Shown piece after piece: positions 1 through 8,285 of a DNA stretch of 64,000 bases. This DNA comes from Kofleriaceae bacterium. Lineage in GTDB: Bacteria > Myxococcota_A > Polyangia > Haliangiales > Haliangiaceae. Every line of letters starts with the position of its first letter. The first letter of the stretch is position 1. The stretch lies in the NCBI GenBank assembly GCA_018057825.1, contig JAGPCY010000002.1, forward strand, positions 124,001-188,000. The letters are read 5' to 3'. The notes below the pieces were generated by a model. That model saw only the letters and a list, made by a program, of their open reading frames with translations. It did not search any database and had not been told where the DNA came from. Position numbers and translations under genes: made by a program.

Positions 1-519
1 GGCGTTGATGCGCGAGGTGCCGCGCAGCGCGTGTTTGTCCTTGCCCTCGAGGACCAGGAGCTTGCGCGTCGACGGGCTGACGTCGCTGGTGCAGGTCACG
101 TCGTAGGCGAACGACAGCTCCGACACCATGTCGGTGTCCTCGTCGGTGATCTGCACCGAGCCGGGCAGGAACTTGGCGATGACGTCGAACTCGCAGCCGC
201 TGACGCCGTCGGTGATCAGCCGAACCTGCTTCCACTTGCCGGCCTTGCCGCGGAAGTACTGGACGTAGATCTTGCGGCCGGTCAGGTGACCGTCCTTGAC
301 CGTCTCGGTCGACGAGAACACCGCGAGACCGTCGGTGGCGAGGTCGCCGTCCTGCCAGGTCCAGACCTGCTCGACGACGGCGCCCTTGGCCTTGACGCCC
401 TTGGGTAGCGGCTGGGTCGCGTCGCCCTGCTTGACGTCGTAGGGGCCGGGCTCGCGCGCGGTGGCGGTGCCGGTGGTTAGGGCGGTGGCGAAGACGATCG
501 TGGCGAGGGCGATTCGCAT
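1..519 (-). CDS. Secreted protein resembling the M949_RS01915 family, 3' end outside window
   Basis: 173 residues are visible; the gene runs off the left edge, so the C-terminus is missing. The ATG at 517-519 opens an Ala/Thr-rich signal peptide (about residues 1-21, ending TGTATA before REPG). The segment ITDEDTDMVSELSFAYDV followed by DVSPSTRKLLVLEG and ALRG matches, from memory, the conserved end of the M949_RS01915 family, whose name refers to surface polysaccharide biosynthesis but whose biochemical role is not established. Two cysteines (about 115 and 148) could pair after export. It lies downstream of the lipoprotein gene at 602-1444 on the same strand, 82 bases away. Family assignment is moderate; export is well supported. 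Confidence 0.6.
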   Translation of the reverse strand, partial: MRIALATIVFATALTTGTATAREPGPYDVKQGDATQPLPKGVKAKGAVVEQVWTWQDGDLATDGLAVFSSTETVKDGHLTGRKIYVQYFRGKAGKWKQVRLITDGVSGCEFDVIAKFLPGSVQITDEDTDMVSELSFAYDVTCTSDVSPSTRKLLVLEGKDKHALRGTSRINA

Positions 520-601
520 CGAGCTGGACCTCTGGAGTGGAAGGGACACGCTAGCGCGAGCGGCGCGGTCGCGACAACGCGCGGCGCGGCCGCGACGGGC
601 A

Positions 602-1444
602 TCACTTGGGTAGCGGCACGATCGCGTGGACCGGGCCGCGGGCGCCGCAGTTGTGACCGCCGGCGACGAAGCCGATCGTCAAGACCACCTTGGCGGCGGC
701 GTCGTCGACGTGGACCGCGCTCAGGTACGGCTGCTCGTCGTTGCACGGCGCGTCGGCGTCGGGCTTGCCCGGCACCGGATACACCCGGGTGAGCTTGTGG
801 CTCGCGACCTTGGCGTCGCCCCGGCGGATGGTCACGAGCTGCTTGCGGACCTCGAGGCGGAAGGTCAGGTCGCGGTAAGTCACCGGGAGCTCGGCGTCGA
901 GATCGTCCGACGGCGGGATCGGCTCGCTGCCCGGCAGCGCGCGCCAGTCGCCGGCGGCGAACCAGGCGTTGACCTCGGCGACCGCGGCCTTGGTCGCGAG
1001 GTCGGCCGCCGACGGCGGCGCGCCCGCCGCTGGCTCCTCGGGATCGGCCTGGTTGGGGTCGGCGACCCGCACCGCCTTCACGACCTTGCCGCTGGCGTCG
1101 AGGACGCGGGCCTCAAGGTCGAGGTAGCCGCGGCCGCCATCGTCGGCCACCGCCACCACCGCGATCATCGAGCCATCGCCCTTGATCGCCGGGAGGCCCT
1201 GGGCCACGAAGCCGCCGTAGGTGACGTCGATGACCTGGAGGCCGATCGTGCCCGGTGGGATCGCAGGCGTCAGCGGCGGCGCGGGCAGGGGCATCATCAT
1301 GGCGTCGACCTGGGGTGGCCCGGCGTCGCGGGCGCTGGGCGGCGGCGCGCTGGCGCCCGGCGCGGGCTTGGCGTCGTCGTCGCGCTTGCAGGCGGTGAAG
1401 GCGAGGGTGGCGAGGGCGAGGGCGAGGGCGAGGGTCGGGCGCAT
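602..1444 (-). CDS. Putative lipoprotein of unknown function
   Basis: A protein of 280 residues. I chose the ATG at 1442-1444 because it opens a compact lipoprotein signal: one Arg, a Leu/Ala run, then FTAC with Cys at residue 19; longer upstream starts add an Arg-rich stretch that would not fit. After a charged Asp/Pro/Ala linker (about 20-50), the body is mixed alpha/beta with a segment of RDLTFRLEVRKQLVTI type and two C-terminal cysteines that may form a disulfide. No family recognised. It is divergent from the lipoprotein gene at 1541 with 96 bases between the starts, so the two probably share a promoter region. Confidence 0.7.
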   Translation of the reverse strand: MRPTLALALALATLAFTACKRDDDAKPAPGASAPPPSARDAGPPQVDAMMMPLPAPPLTPAIPPGTIGLQVIDVTYGGFVAQGLPAIKGDGSMIAVVAVADDGGRGYLDLEARVLDASGKVVKAVRVADPNQADPEEPAAGAPPSAADLATKAAVAEVNAWFAAGDWRALPGSEPIPPSDDLDAELPVTYRDLTFRLEVRKQLVTIRRGDAKVASHKLTRVYPVPGKPDADAPCNDEQPYLSAVHVDDAAAKVVLTIGFVAGGHNCGARGPVHAIVPLPK

Positions 1445-1540
1445 GGGGGGAGAGCTCGGCCGTGCGGGCGCACGATGGAAGGTGTGCAAGGAACGCGTCC
1501 GGCCCGGCCGCGATTCCGCGAGACGGGCTATCGTCGCGCG

Positions 1541-2137
1541 ATGACGCACCGCCTGTCACTGTGCCTCGCGCTCACGCTGTCTCTGGCCGCCTTCGCCTGC
1601 GGCGGCAAGAAGGACGCACCGTCGGGTGCCGCGCCGGGTACCGGCGCGCCGACCGCGGGCACGGCCACCCCGCCCGGCAAGCCCGCGGCCAAGGAGCTGG
1701 CCGACGCCGCCGAGCCGACCGGCGTCACCTGGAAGCGCCTCGAGCAGCCCTTTGGCTCCGTCGAGGTGCCGGCCGGCGCGGGCTGGGAGGTCGTCGACAA
1801 TCAGGTCGAGGGCGCCGACGGCACCGTCATCATGCTGCAGGCCCAAGACGGGATCGGGCCCGAGCTGCTCGACGACTACCTGGCGTCCTACGACGACGTG
1901 CAGAAGCGCGACGCGCCCAAGTACGCCGGGAAGGGTTCGACCAAAGGCGCGGTCGGTGGCGCGGTGGCGGCGCGGGTCGAGGGTAGCTTCGACAACGGCA
2001 CCAAGTTCGTCACCCGCGACTACCTGATCTTCACCAAGGGCAAGGTGGTCGTCCTCGGCGCCCGCACGCCCGAGCCCAACGCGGCCGCGCTGCCCGGTCT
2101 GATCGACCACGTCGCCCGGTCGTTGCAGGTGAAGTAG
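1541..2137 (+). CDS. Putative lipoprotein of unknown function
   Basis: A protein of 198 residues with a lipoprotein signal ending AFAC (Cys about residue 20) followed by GGKKD, a typical post-Cys linker. A Pro/Gly/Ala-rich segment to about residue 55 leads into a domain with the segment EQPFGSVEVPAGAGWEVVD and a C-terminal stretch (FVTRDYLIFTKGKVVVLGAR) that looks like an exported beta-rich domain of the kind seen in PsbP/DUF1795-like proteins. That resemblance is weak. The opening GGKK motif recurs in the lipoprotein at 5863. Function unknown. Confidence 0.7.
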   Translation: MTHRLSLCLALTLSLAAFACGGKKDAPSGAAPGTGAPTAGTATPPGKPAAKELADAAEPTGVTWKRLEQPFGSVEVPAGAGWEVVDNQVEGADGTVIMLQAQDGIGPELLDDYLASYDDVQKRDAPKYAGKGSTKGAVGGAVAARVEGSFDNGTKFVTRDYLIFTKGKVVVLGARTPEPNAAALPGLIDHVARSLQVK

Positions 2138-2165
2138 GGCGGCGATCGCGGCTATCATCGACGCC

Positions 2166-3251
2166 ATGCGCGTCCTCTGGCCGTCGGCGGCGATGTTCGC
2201 GCTCCTGTGCGGGGCCTGCCTCGGTCCGGATCGCCACCAGTGCACCGACAGCGCCGAGTGCACCGGCGGCGTCGGCGGCGTGTGCGAGCCCACCGGCTAC
2301 TGCAGCTTCTGGAGCGACGGCTGTCAGCGCTACGGCGCCGGCGCCGGGCCCCTGGCCGACCAGTGCGTGACCGCCGACGCCGACGCCGCGGTCGCCGACG
2401 CCGCGCCCGACGCTGCGCCGATCCTCGACGGCCCTGGCCCCGACGGCCCCGCGCCAGACGCCACCGGCGACGGCGACGGCGACGGCGTCCTCGACGACCG
2501 CGACAACTGCCCGACGGTCCCCAACGCCGACCAGCACAACGAAGACGGCGATCGTCAGGGCGACCTGTGTGACGGCTGTCCCCACGTCGCCAGCAACATG
2601 CCGAGCGACGCCGACGGCGACGGCGTCGGCGACGGCTGCGATCCCGATGGCGCGACCGCCCACACGGTCGTGCGCTTCGAGACCTGGGCCGGCATGCCGG
2701 TGGGGGTGCCGGGGTGGACCGCGCAGGCCGGGCAGTGGGGAGTCTCCGGAGACGTCGTCACAGCGCAGCAGGCCAGTCCGGCGGCGTGGATGACGCGACC
2801 GCTGACACCGGTGCTGACCACGGCGTGGTCGGTCGAGGTCCGGGTCATCGCGGACGCCGTCGCGACGAGCGCCTTCATCGGCGTGCTAGTCCCCGCCGAC
2901 CTGGCCAACGCCGGCGTCGACGGTTGCGCGGTGGTGCGGACCAACGTCGGCGGGACGGCGGTCACCTCAGTCGGCCGCGTGAGCCAGGGCCCGACCAGCC
3001 TGATCGCGACCGGCTCGACGTCGATCGTCAGCCCTGGGCTCGCGGCCGGCTCGGATCTGGTCATCACCGGCCGCCGGTTCCGCGGCACCGACGGGAACTG
3101 GATGATGCGGTGCACGGTGCGGCCGTTCGCTAGCACGGCCGCGGTGACCTTCGACTACGCCGCGACCACCGCGCTGTCGTCGTCGGCCATGGGCGTGGCC
3201 GCCGGCGGCGTCACCGCGCGCTTCACCTACCTGTGGTCGGTCGCGCCGTGA
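2166..3251 (+). CDS. Lipoprotein with thrombospondin type-3 repeats
   Basis: A protein of 361 residues. The signal sequence ends LLCGAC (Cys about 18). A Cys-rich N-terminal segment (CTDSAECTGGVGGVCEPTGYC) is of the kind common in myxobacterial surface proteins. Residues about 75-110 are Ala/Asp-rich, followed by calcium-binding thrombospondin type-3 repeats (DGDGDGVLDDRDNCP, then DADGDGVGDGCDPDG). The C-terminal 190 residues look like a beta-sandwich similar to concanavalin-like domains in related proteins. Probably an outer-membrane-anchored surface protein using calcium for rigidity. The gene starts 28 bases after the preceding lipoprotein and may be co-transcribed. Confidence 0.8.
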   Translation: MRVLWPSAAMFALLCGACLGPDRHQCTDSAECTGGVGGVCEPTGYCSFWSDGCQRYGAGAGPLADQCVTADADAAVADAAPDAAPILDGPGPDGPAPDATGDGDGDGVLDDRDNCPTVPNADQHNEDGDRQGDLCDGCPHVASNMPSDADGDGVGDGCDPDGATAHTVVRFETWAGMPVGVPGWTAQAGQWGVSGDVVTAQQASPAAWMTRPLTPVLTTAWSVEVRVIADAVATSAFIGVLVPADLANAGVDGCAVVRTNVGGTAVTSVGRVSQGPTSLIATGSTSIVSPGLAAGSDLVITGRRFRGTDGNWMMRCTVRPFASTAAVTFDYAATTALSSSAMGVAAGGVTARFTYLWSVAP

Positions 3252-3273
3252 GCCTCGACGCGAGCGACGCGAG

Positions 3274-4731
3274 CTAGTAGCGGTAGTGGTCGGGCTTGTA
3301 CGGGCCGTCGACCGCGACGCCCATGTACTCGGCCTGGGCCTTGGTCAGCGTGGTCAGGTTGACGCCGACCTTGGCAAGGTGCAGGCGCGCGACCTTCTCG
3401 TCGAGCTTCTTGGGCAGGACCGAGACCGTGCCGTTGGCGAACGACATGCCGGTCATCGGGTCCTTGCCGTGCTGGGCGTTGGCCCACAGCGCCATCTGCG
3501 CGATGGTCTGGTTGGTGAAGGAGTTCGACATCACGAACGACGGGTGGCCGGTGGCGCAGCCGAGGTTGACCAGGCGACCGCGGGCCAGGAGGGTGATGCG
3601 CTTGCCGTTGGGGAAGATGAACTGATCGACCTGCGGCTTGATGTTCTCCTCCTTGATCTCCTTGTTGCCCTCGAGCCACGCGACCTGGATCTCGCTGTCG
3701 AAGTGACCGATGTTGGCGAGGATCGCCTCGTCCTTCATCGCCAGCATGTGCTCCGAGCGGATGACGTCGCAGCAGCCGGTGGCGGTGACGAAGATGTCGG
3801 CCATCGGCGCGGCCTGCTCCATCGTCACGACCTCGAAGCCCTCCATCGCCGCCTGCAGCGCGCAGATCGGATCGATCTCGGTGACCAGGACCCGCGCGCC
3901 CAGGCCGCGGGCGGCGTGGGCCGAGCCCTTGCCGACGTCGCCGTAGCCCGCGACCACGACCACCTTGCCGGCGACCATGACGTCGGTCGCGCGCTTGATG
4001 CCGTCGAACAGCGACTCACGGCAGCCGTACAGGTTGTCGAACTTCGACTTGGTGACCGAGTCGTTGACGTTGATGCACGGGAACAGGAGCTGGCCCTGCT
4101 TCGCCATGTCGTACAGGCGGTGGACGCCGGTGGTGGTCTCCTCGGAGACGCCCTTGATCTCGCCGGCCAGCTTGGTGAAGCGGCCCTTGTCGGCGGCCAG
4201 GCTCTCGGTCAGGACCGTCAGCACCACGCGCCACTCCTCGTTGGTCGCGGTCGACGGGCTGGGCACCGCGCCGGCCTTCTCGAACTCGACGCCCTTGTGG
4301 ACCAGGAGCGTGAGGTCGCCGCCGTCGTCGAGGATCATGTTGGGGCCGAGGCCGCCCTTGAACGCGTTGAGCTGGAGGCCGATGCACGCCCAGTACTCGT
4401 CGAGGGTCTCGCCCTTCCACGCGAACACCGGGACGCCGGCCTTGGCGATCGCGGCCGCGGCCTCGTCCTGGGTCGAGTAGATGTTGCACGAGGTCCAGGT
4501 GACCTCGGCGCCAAGCGCCACCAGGGTCTCGATCAGGACCGCGGTCTCGATCGTCATGTGCAGGCAGCCGGCGACCCGCGCGCCCTTGAGCGGCTGGGCG
4601 GCGCCGTACTCGGCGCGCAGCGCCATCAGCCCCGGCATCTCCTTCTCGGCCATGCGGATCTTCTTGCGACCCAGCTCGGCCAGGCCGATGTCCTTGATCT
4701 TGAACGCGGGGAACTCGGTGCGGATGTCCAT
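3274..4731 (-). CDS. ahcY: S-adenosyl-L-homocysteine hydrolase
   Basis: A cytoplasmic enzyme that splits S-adenosylhomocysteine into adenosine and homocysteine and so relieves product inhibition of methyltransferases. The 485 residues include the extra internal segment usual in many bacterial AdoHcyases. Visible hallmarks are the NAD-binding loop [30 protein letters not shown] just before it, the C-terminal signature [17 protein letters not shown], and the terminal KPDHYRY. The start follows from the conserved N-terminus ([20 protein letters not shown]). It is the second gene of a unit headed by an ArsR-methyltransferase fusion 84 bases upstream. I see no SAH-riboswitch core in that gap, so control is more likely by the ArsR-type protein. 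Confidence 0.97.
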   Translation of the reverse strand: MDIRTEFPAFKIKDIGLAELGRKKIRMAEKEMPGLMALRAEYGAAQPLKGARVAGCLHMTIETAVLIETLVALGAEVTWTSCNIYSTQDEAAAAIAKAGVPVFAWKGETLDEYWACIGLQLNAFKGGLGPNMILDDGGDLTLLVHKGVEFEKAGAVPSPSTATNEEWRVVLTVLTESLAADKGRFTKLAGEIKGVSEETTTGVHRLYDMAKQGQLLFPCINVNDSVTKSKFDNLYGCRESLFDGIKRATDVMVAGKVVVVAGYGDVGKGSAHAARGLGARVLVTEIDPICALQAAMEGFEVVTMEQAAPMADIFVTATGCCDVIRSEHMLAMKDEAILANIGHFDSEIQVAWLEGNKEIKEENIKPQVDQFIFPNGKRITLLARGRLVNLGCATGHPSFVMSNSFTNQTIAQMALWANAQHGKDPMTGMSFANGTVSVLPKKLDEKVARLHLAKVGVNLTTLTKAQAEYMGVAVDGPYKPDHYRY

Positions 4732-4815
4732 GGGTGTCTCCAGCTCGTGCGGTTGGCGGTTGCGGTTGCGAGATCGGTGAGGGCGTCGTCTCGGACGCCC
4801 TCGGAAAACGGTGGG

Positions 4816-5742
4816 CTAGGCGCGACGACCGATCGCGACCTGGAGCGGCGGTCGATCGGCGGTGGTCAGCGGGGTCACGGCGACCACCTCGAGGCGCGCG
4901 GCCTCGAGGCACGCGCGCAGGCGGGCCGGCTCGAAGCCGAGCCAGACATCGCCTTGCTCGCGCATGGCCTCGTCGTCGTGGGGCAGGTAGTCGAGGACCA
5001 GGAGGTGACCGCCACGGCGCAGCAGCCGGGCCGCGGCCGCGGCGGCGTCATCGGGGCGCGCGGCGTGATGGAGCACGCGGGCCAGGAGCACCAGATCGGC
5101 GCCGCCGCGCTGGCTGACCTCGACCGCGAGATCGCCGTCGTCGACGTCGCCCTCGCGCAGCCGCACGTTGGGCAGGCCGAGCTCGGCGATGCGCGCGGCG
5201 CAGCGGGCCAGGCGCGCCGGGCTGCGGTCGACCGCGATCACGCGATCGTAGAGCGGCGACAGGAGCGGCAGGAGTGGACCATCGCCGGTGCCGACGTCGA
5301 CCGCGAGGGCGCGACCGGGCAGGAGCGGCGCGAAGATCGACAGCAGCGCGAACAGCTCATGGCCGGGCGCGGGTGGCGCCTCGGCCGCGGGGGGCGCGTC
5401 GAAGTAGCGCCGCGCGTGGTCCTCGCGCTGGGCCACGACCTGGGCGACCCGGGCCAGGCTGCCGTCGCGGGCGCACAGGGCCTTGCCCTCGGTGACCGCG
5501 GCGTCGACCACGACGTCGTGGGCCGGCGGGGCCTTGAGCAAGGTCCGGGTGCCGTCGCGCCGCGCGGCCAGCAACCCGGCGTCGCGCAGGGGCTGGGACT
5601 TCTTGCTGATCTGCGGCTGGCTCTCACCGAGCAGCGTCGCCAGCTCCCCGACCGTGAGCTCTTCCTCGGCGCACAGCGCCAGGACGCGCATGCGATCTTC
5701 GTCGCCCAGGAGGCGGAAGAGATCGGCGCGGCCGGCGTGCAT
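4816..5742 (-). CDS. ArsR-family regulator fused to a class I SAM methyltransferase
   Basis: A protein of 308 residues with two domains. Residues about 5-75 form an ArsR-type winged helix (LFRLLGDEDRMRVLALC, then VGELATLLGESQPQISKK as helix-turn-helix). Residues about 125-300 form a Rossmann methyltransferase with SAM motif I at 148-156 (VDVGTGDGP), an acidic residue in VIAVD near 172 and a motif IV-like region near ADLVLLARVLHH. Genes of this architecture often sit beside methionine-cycle genes; here ahcY follows directly, so it probably senses SAM or SAH and regulates ahcY and itself. The ATG at 5740-5742 lies 10 bases from a perfect inverted repeat (5753-5772). Ligand and regulated genes are inferred. 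Confidence 0.88.
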   Translation of the reverse strand: MHAGRADLFRLLGDEDRMRVLALCAEEELTVGELATLLGESQPQISKKSQPLRDAGLLAARRDGTRTLLKAPPAHDVVVDAAVTEGKALCARDGSLARVAQVVAQREDHARRYFDAPPAAEAPPAPGHELFALLSIFAPLLPGRALAVDVGTGDGPLLPLLSPLYDRVIAVDRSPARLARCAARIAELGLPNVRLREGDVDDGDLAVEVSQRGGADLVLLARVLHHAARPDDAAAAAARLLRRGGHLLVLDYLPHDDEAMREQGDVWLGFEPARLRACLEAARLEVVAVTPLTTADRPPLQVAIGRRA

Positions 5743-5752
5743 GAGCCCATGT

Positions 5753-5772
5753 ATATTCGATCATGCGAATAT
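5753..5772. promoter_or_regulatory. Probable ArsR-type operator
   Basis: A perfect inverted repeat with 7-base arms, ATATTCG and CGAATAT, separated by six bases. It stands out in this G+C-rich sequence and lies 10 bases upstream of the start codon of the ArsR-methyltransferase gene, overlapping its ribosome-binding/promoter zone. ArsR/SmtB proteins bind short AT-rich palindromes of this size, so autoregulation of the arsR-ahcY unit is the simplest reading. Confidence 0.6.
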
Positions 5773-5862
5773 TGGCAACAAGAAAATTATCCCTTCATCC
5801 CGATGAGTTATGGCTTGCGTCGGGTCCGCGGCGGGAGCCTACGATGTTGGCCAGGAGGATCG

Positions 5863-6375
5863 ATGCAACGGCTCGTTTTCGCTTCGGTGATCGCGCTGGG
5901 GGTCGGCGCCTGCGGCGGCAAGAAGGACGACCCTTCCGGCGGTGGCGGCGGCGGTGGCGGCGGGACCTGTCCGCCGCTCAAGGTCGTCCACGACGGCGTC
6001 GAGGTGCCAGGGCTGACCCACGGCTACGCCGTGACCGAGAGCTACCGGGGCCAGCGCGTCGATCGCGTCACGTTGCTGAACCACGAGGAGTCCTGCGGGA
6101 AGCTCGTGTCGAGGGTGTCGTCACCGCCCGCGGAAGGCGAGGTCTCGGTCCAAGCGAGCGCCAGCAGTGCGGCGCTCGCGCGCGGCCTCACGATGGGCAG
6201 GACCAACACCTTCGGCATCGACGTGCGGATGCTGACGCCAGCGCCCCAGAAGGTCGGCGACGTGGTCACCCTCTGCGTCCCCGAGACCCAGTTCCAGATC
6301 GCCACCAAGGACAGGACCATCCGTGCGGTGGTGAGCGGGACCTTCACAGGCTCGTGGTGCGGGGAGACCCGGTAG
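5863..6375 (+). CDS. Putative lipoprotein with a glycine-run linker
   Basis: A protein of 170 residues. A strong ribosome-binding sequence (AGGAGGA) lies just upstream of the ATG at 5863. The signal ends VGAC (Cys 17), followed by GGKKDD and a run of about nine glycines, a flexible tether. The remaining roughly 135 residues contain three cysteines (CPPLKVV, EESCGKLV, VTLCVPE) and a C-terminal GSWCGETR, suggesting a disulfide-stabilised domain. No family recognised. It is divergent from the ArsR-methyltransferase unit and separated from the OPT transporter by an AT-rich palindrome. Confidence 0.7.
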   Translation: MQRLVFASVIALGVGACGGKKDDPSGGGGGGGGGTCPPLKVVHDGVEVPGLTHGYAVTESYRGQRVDRVTLLNHEESCGKLVSRVSSPPAEGEVSVQASASSAALARGLTMGRTNTFGIDVRMLTPAPQKVGDVVTLCVPETQFQIATKDRTIRAVVSGTFTGSWCGETR

Positions 6376-6385
6376 CCGCTAACGC

Positions 6386-6401
6386 CACCTATATATAGGT
6401 G
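6386..6401. promoter_or_regulatory. AT-rich 16-base perfect palindrome upstream of the OPT transporter
   Basis: CACCTATATATAGGTG is a perfect palindrome, 69 bases upstream of the GTG start proposed for the transporter and 10 bases after the preceding lipoprotein gene. Next to it, 6408-6426 forms a 6-base stem (CGCCGG/CCGGCG) with a 7-base loop and no T-run, which could serve as a weak terminator of the lipoprotein gene. The AT-rich core is conspicuous here, so a repressor site or promoter element for the transporter is likely. The cognate protein is unknown. Confidence 0.45.
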
Positions 6402-6470
6402 CGGGCGCGCCGGGTCGAAACCGGCGTCCCAGGAGCGTCGGTCCAACCCGTCGGGTTATGCTGCCCGTCC

Positions 6471-8285
6471 GTGTCGACGCCTACACCACCCGACGCGCCG
6501 CTCGATCGCGAAGCGGCCTGGTTACGCAACACCTACCGGCCTGACGAACCGAACCTGACCCTGCGGGCGGCGCTGGTGGGCGTGGTCATCGGCGTCGTCA
6601 TGTGCCTGTCGAACCTCTACGTCTTCTTCAAGACCGGCTGGAGTTTCGGCGCGACCCTGACCGCCTGCATCCTGGCCTTCGCGGCCTTTCAGGGGCTGCA
6701 GCGGCTGCGCGTCGTCAAGAAGCCGCTGACGCCCCTCGAGAACAACGCCCTCACGACCGTGGCGTCGGGCGCCGGCTACATGACCGGCGGCGGCAACATG
6801 GCGGCCTTCGGCGCGCTGCTCATGATCACCTCGGTCCGGCCCAGCACGATCCCGCTGATCGTGTGGTTCGGCGTGATCGCGGCCCTCGGCGTGTTCGCCG
6901 CGATCCCGATCAAGCGCCAGCTCATCAACAAGGACGACCTGCCGTTCCCGACCGGGACCGCGACCGCCGAGACCATCGAGTCGCTGCACGCCGCTGGGGC
7001 CTCGCGCGAGGGCAACCTCAAGGCCGCGGCCCTGGGCCTGGCCGGGCTGGTCGGCGTCGTGCTGGTGGTCGTGCGCGACGCCTTCAAGTGGATCCCCGAC
7101 AAGCTGTTCGCCAGCGTCGGCTACGCCGGCAAGACCCTGGGCGACTGGTCGCTGGTGCTGAAGACCGAGGTGCTCCTGTTCGGCGCCGGCGCCCTGGTCA
7201 GCTTCCGCACCGGCTGGTCGATCCTCCTCGGTGGCGGCCTGACCTACGCGCTCCTGGCGCCGTGGCTCTTCGACACTGGGGAGATCTCGTCCCTCGGCTA
7301 CAAGAACATCGTCGCGTGGACGCTGTGGCCGGGCGCCGCGATTTTGGTCGGCTCGGGCATCACCTCGTTCCTCCTCGACTGGCGGAGCCTGGGCCGTGCG
7401 TTCTCGGGCATGGCCAAGCTCGGCCGGCGCGATCAGCCGACCTCGGGCATCGCCGCGGTCGAGGCGCCCGATTGGTGGTTCCCGGCCGGCTTCGTCGCCC
7501 TCGGGCCGATCGTGGTCGTGCTCATGGTGGTGCTGTTCAAGATCCCGGTGTGGGCCGCGGTGATCGCGCTGCCGCTGTCGGTGGTCATGGGCTTCATCGC
7601 CGCGCGCGTCACCGGCGAGACCGACACCACGCCGACCAAGGCCCTGGGCCCGGTGACCCAGATGCTGTTCGGCGCGATGGCGCCGGGCAACCTCGGCGGC
7701 AACATCATGTCGGCCAACGTCACCGGCGGCGTCGGTCTGCACGCCGCCGACCTCCTGACGACGCTCAAGACCGGGTGGCTCCTCGGCGCCAAGCCGCGCC
7801 ATCAGGTGTTCGCGCAGCTCATCGGCGTCTGCGTCGGCGCGATCGTGATCGTGCCGCTGTTCGACGCGATCATCGACCCGCGGGAGCTCGGCACCGATCA
7901 GTGGCCGGCGCCGTCGTGCCTGGTGTGGGCCGGGGTGTCGAAGGTGGTGTCGAACGGCCTCGGCGGCCTGTCGGCCGCCGCCAAGCAAGCGATGCTGATC
8001 GGCCTCGCCCTCGGCGTGGTCATGGCGGTGCTCGAGCGCTTCGCGCATCCCCGGCTCCGTCGGTTCCTGCCGTCGCCGGCCGGCGTCGGCATCGCCATGG
8101 TCATCCCCGGCTACAACGCGATCGCGATGTTCCTGGGAACCGCGGTCGCCGAGATCATCCGCCGCCGCGCCAAGGCGGTCGCCGATCGTTTCGTGGTGCC
8201 AGCCGCGTCGGGCCTGATCGCCGGCGAGAGCCTGGCCGGGATCGTCGTGGCCATCTTGATCGCCAAGGGGATCATCTCGCGATGA
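6471..8285 (+). CDS. OPT-family oligopeptide transporter
   Basis: About 604 residues from a GTG at 6471 (STPTPPDAPLDREAAWLRNTYRP). The earlier in-frame start at 6399 would add 24 residues that overlap the upstream palindrome spacing and look non-coding. The protein is an integral membrane permease with roughly 14 hydrophobic segments. The opening LTLRAALVGVVIGVVMCLSN, the segment GWSFGATLTACILAF, and NKDDLPFPTGTATAETI followed by APGNLGGNIMSANVTGG are typical of OPT transporters, which take up oligopeptides or metal chelates by proton symport. Substrate cannot be told from sequence. Its stop overlaps the ATG of the PAP2 gene (ATGA), so the two are translationally coupled. Confidence 0.9.
   Translation: MSTPTPPDAPLDREAAWLRNTYRPDEPNLTLRAALVGVVIGVVMCLSNLYVFFKTGWSFGATLTACILAFAAFQGLQRLRVVKKPLTPLENNALTTVASGAGYMTGGGNMAAFGALLMITSVRPSTIPLIVWFGVIAALGVFAAIPIKRQLINKDDLPFPTGTATAETIESLHAAGASREGNLKAAALGLAGLVGVVLVVVRDAFKWIPDKLFASVGYAGKTLGDWSLVLKTEVLLFGAGALVSFRTGWSILLGGGLTYALLAPWLFDTGEISSLGYKNIVAWTLWPGAAILVGSGITSFLLDWRSLGRAFSGMAKLGRRDQPTSGIAAVEAPDWWFPAGFVALGPIVVVLMVVLFKIPVWAAVIALPLSVVMGFIAARVTGETDTTPTKALGPVTQMLFGAMAPGNLGGNIMSANVTGGVGLHAADLLTTLKTGWLLGAKPRHQVFAQLIGVCVGAIVIVPLFDAIIDPRELGTDQWPAPSCLVWAGVSKVVSNGLGGLSAAAKQAMLIGLALGVVMAVLERFAHPRLRRFLPSPAGVGIAMVIPGYNAIAMFLGTAVAEIIRRRAKAVADRFVVPAASGLIAGESLAGIVVAILIAKGIISR

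Noticed and set aside
4732-4815. A SAH riboswitch before ahcY
   Set aside because: The 84-base gap does not show a recognisable SAH-riboswitch core; the upstream ArsR-type gene and operator explain control better.
3286-6375. A plus-strand open frame of about 1,029 codons over ahcY and the ArsR fusion
   Set aside because: Only its last 170 codons (5863-6375) have a signal peptide and ribosome-binding site; the rest is the antisense of ahcY and the ArsR-methyltransferase gene.
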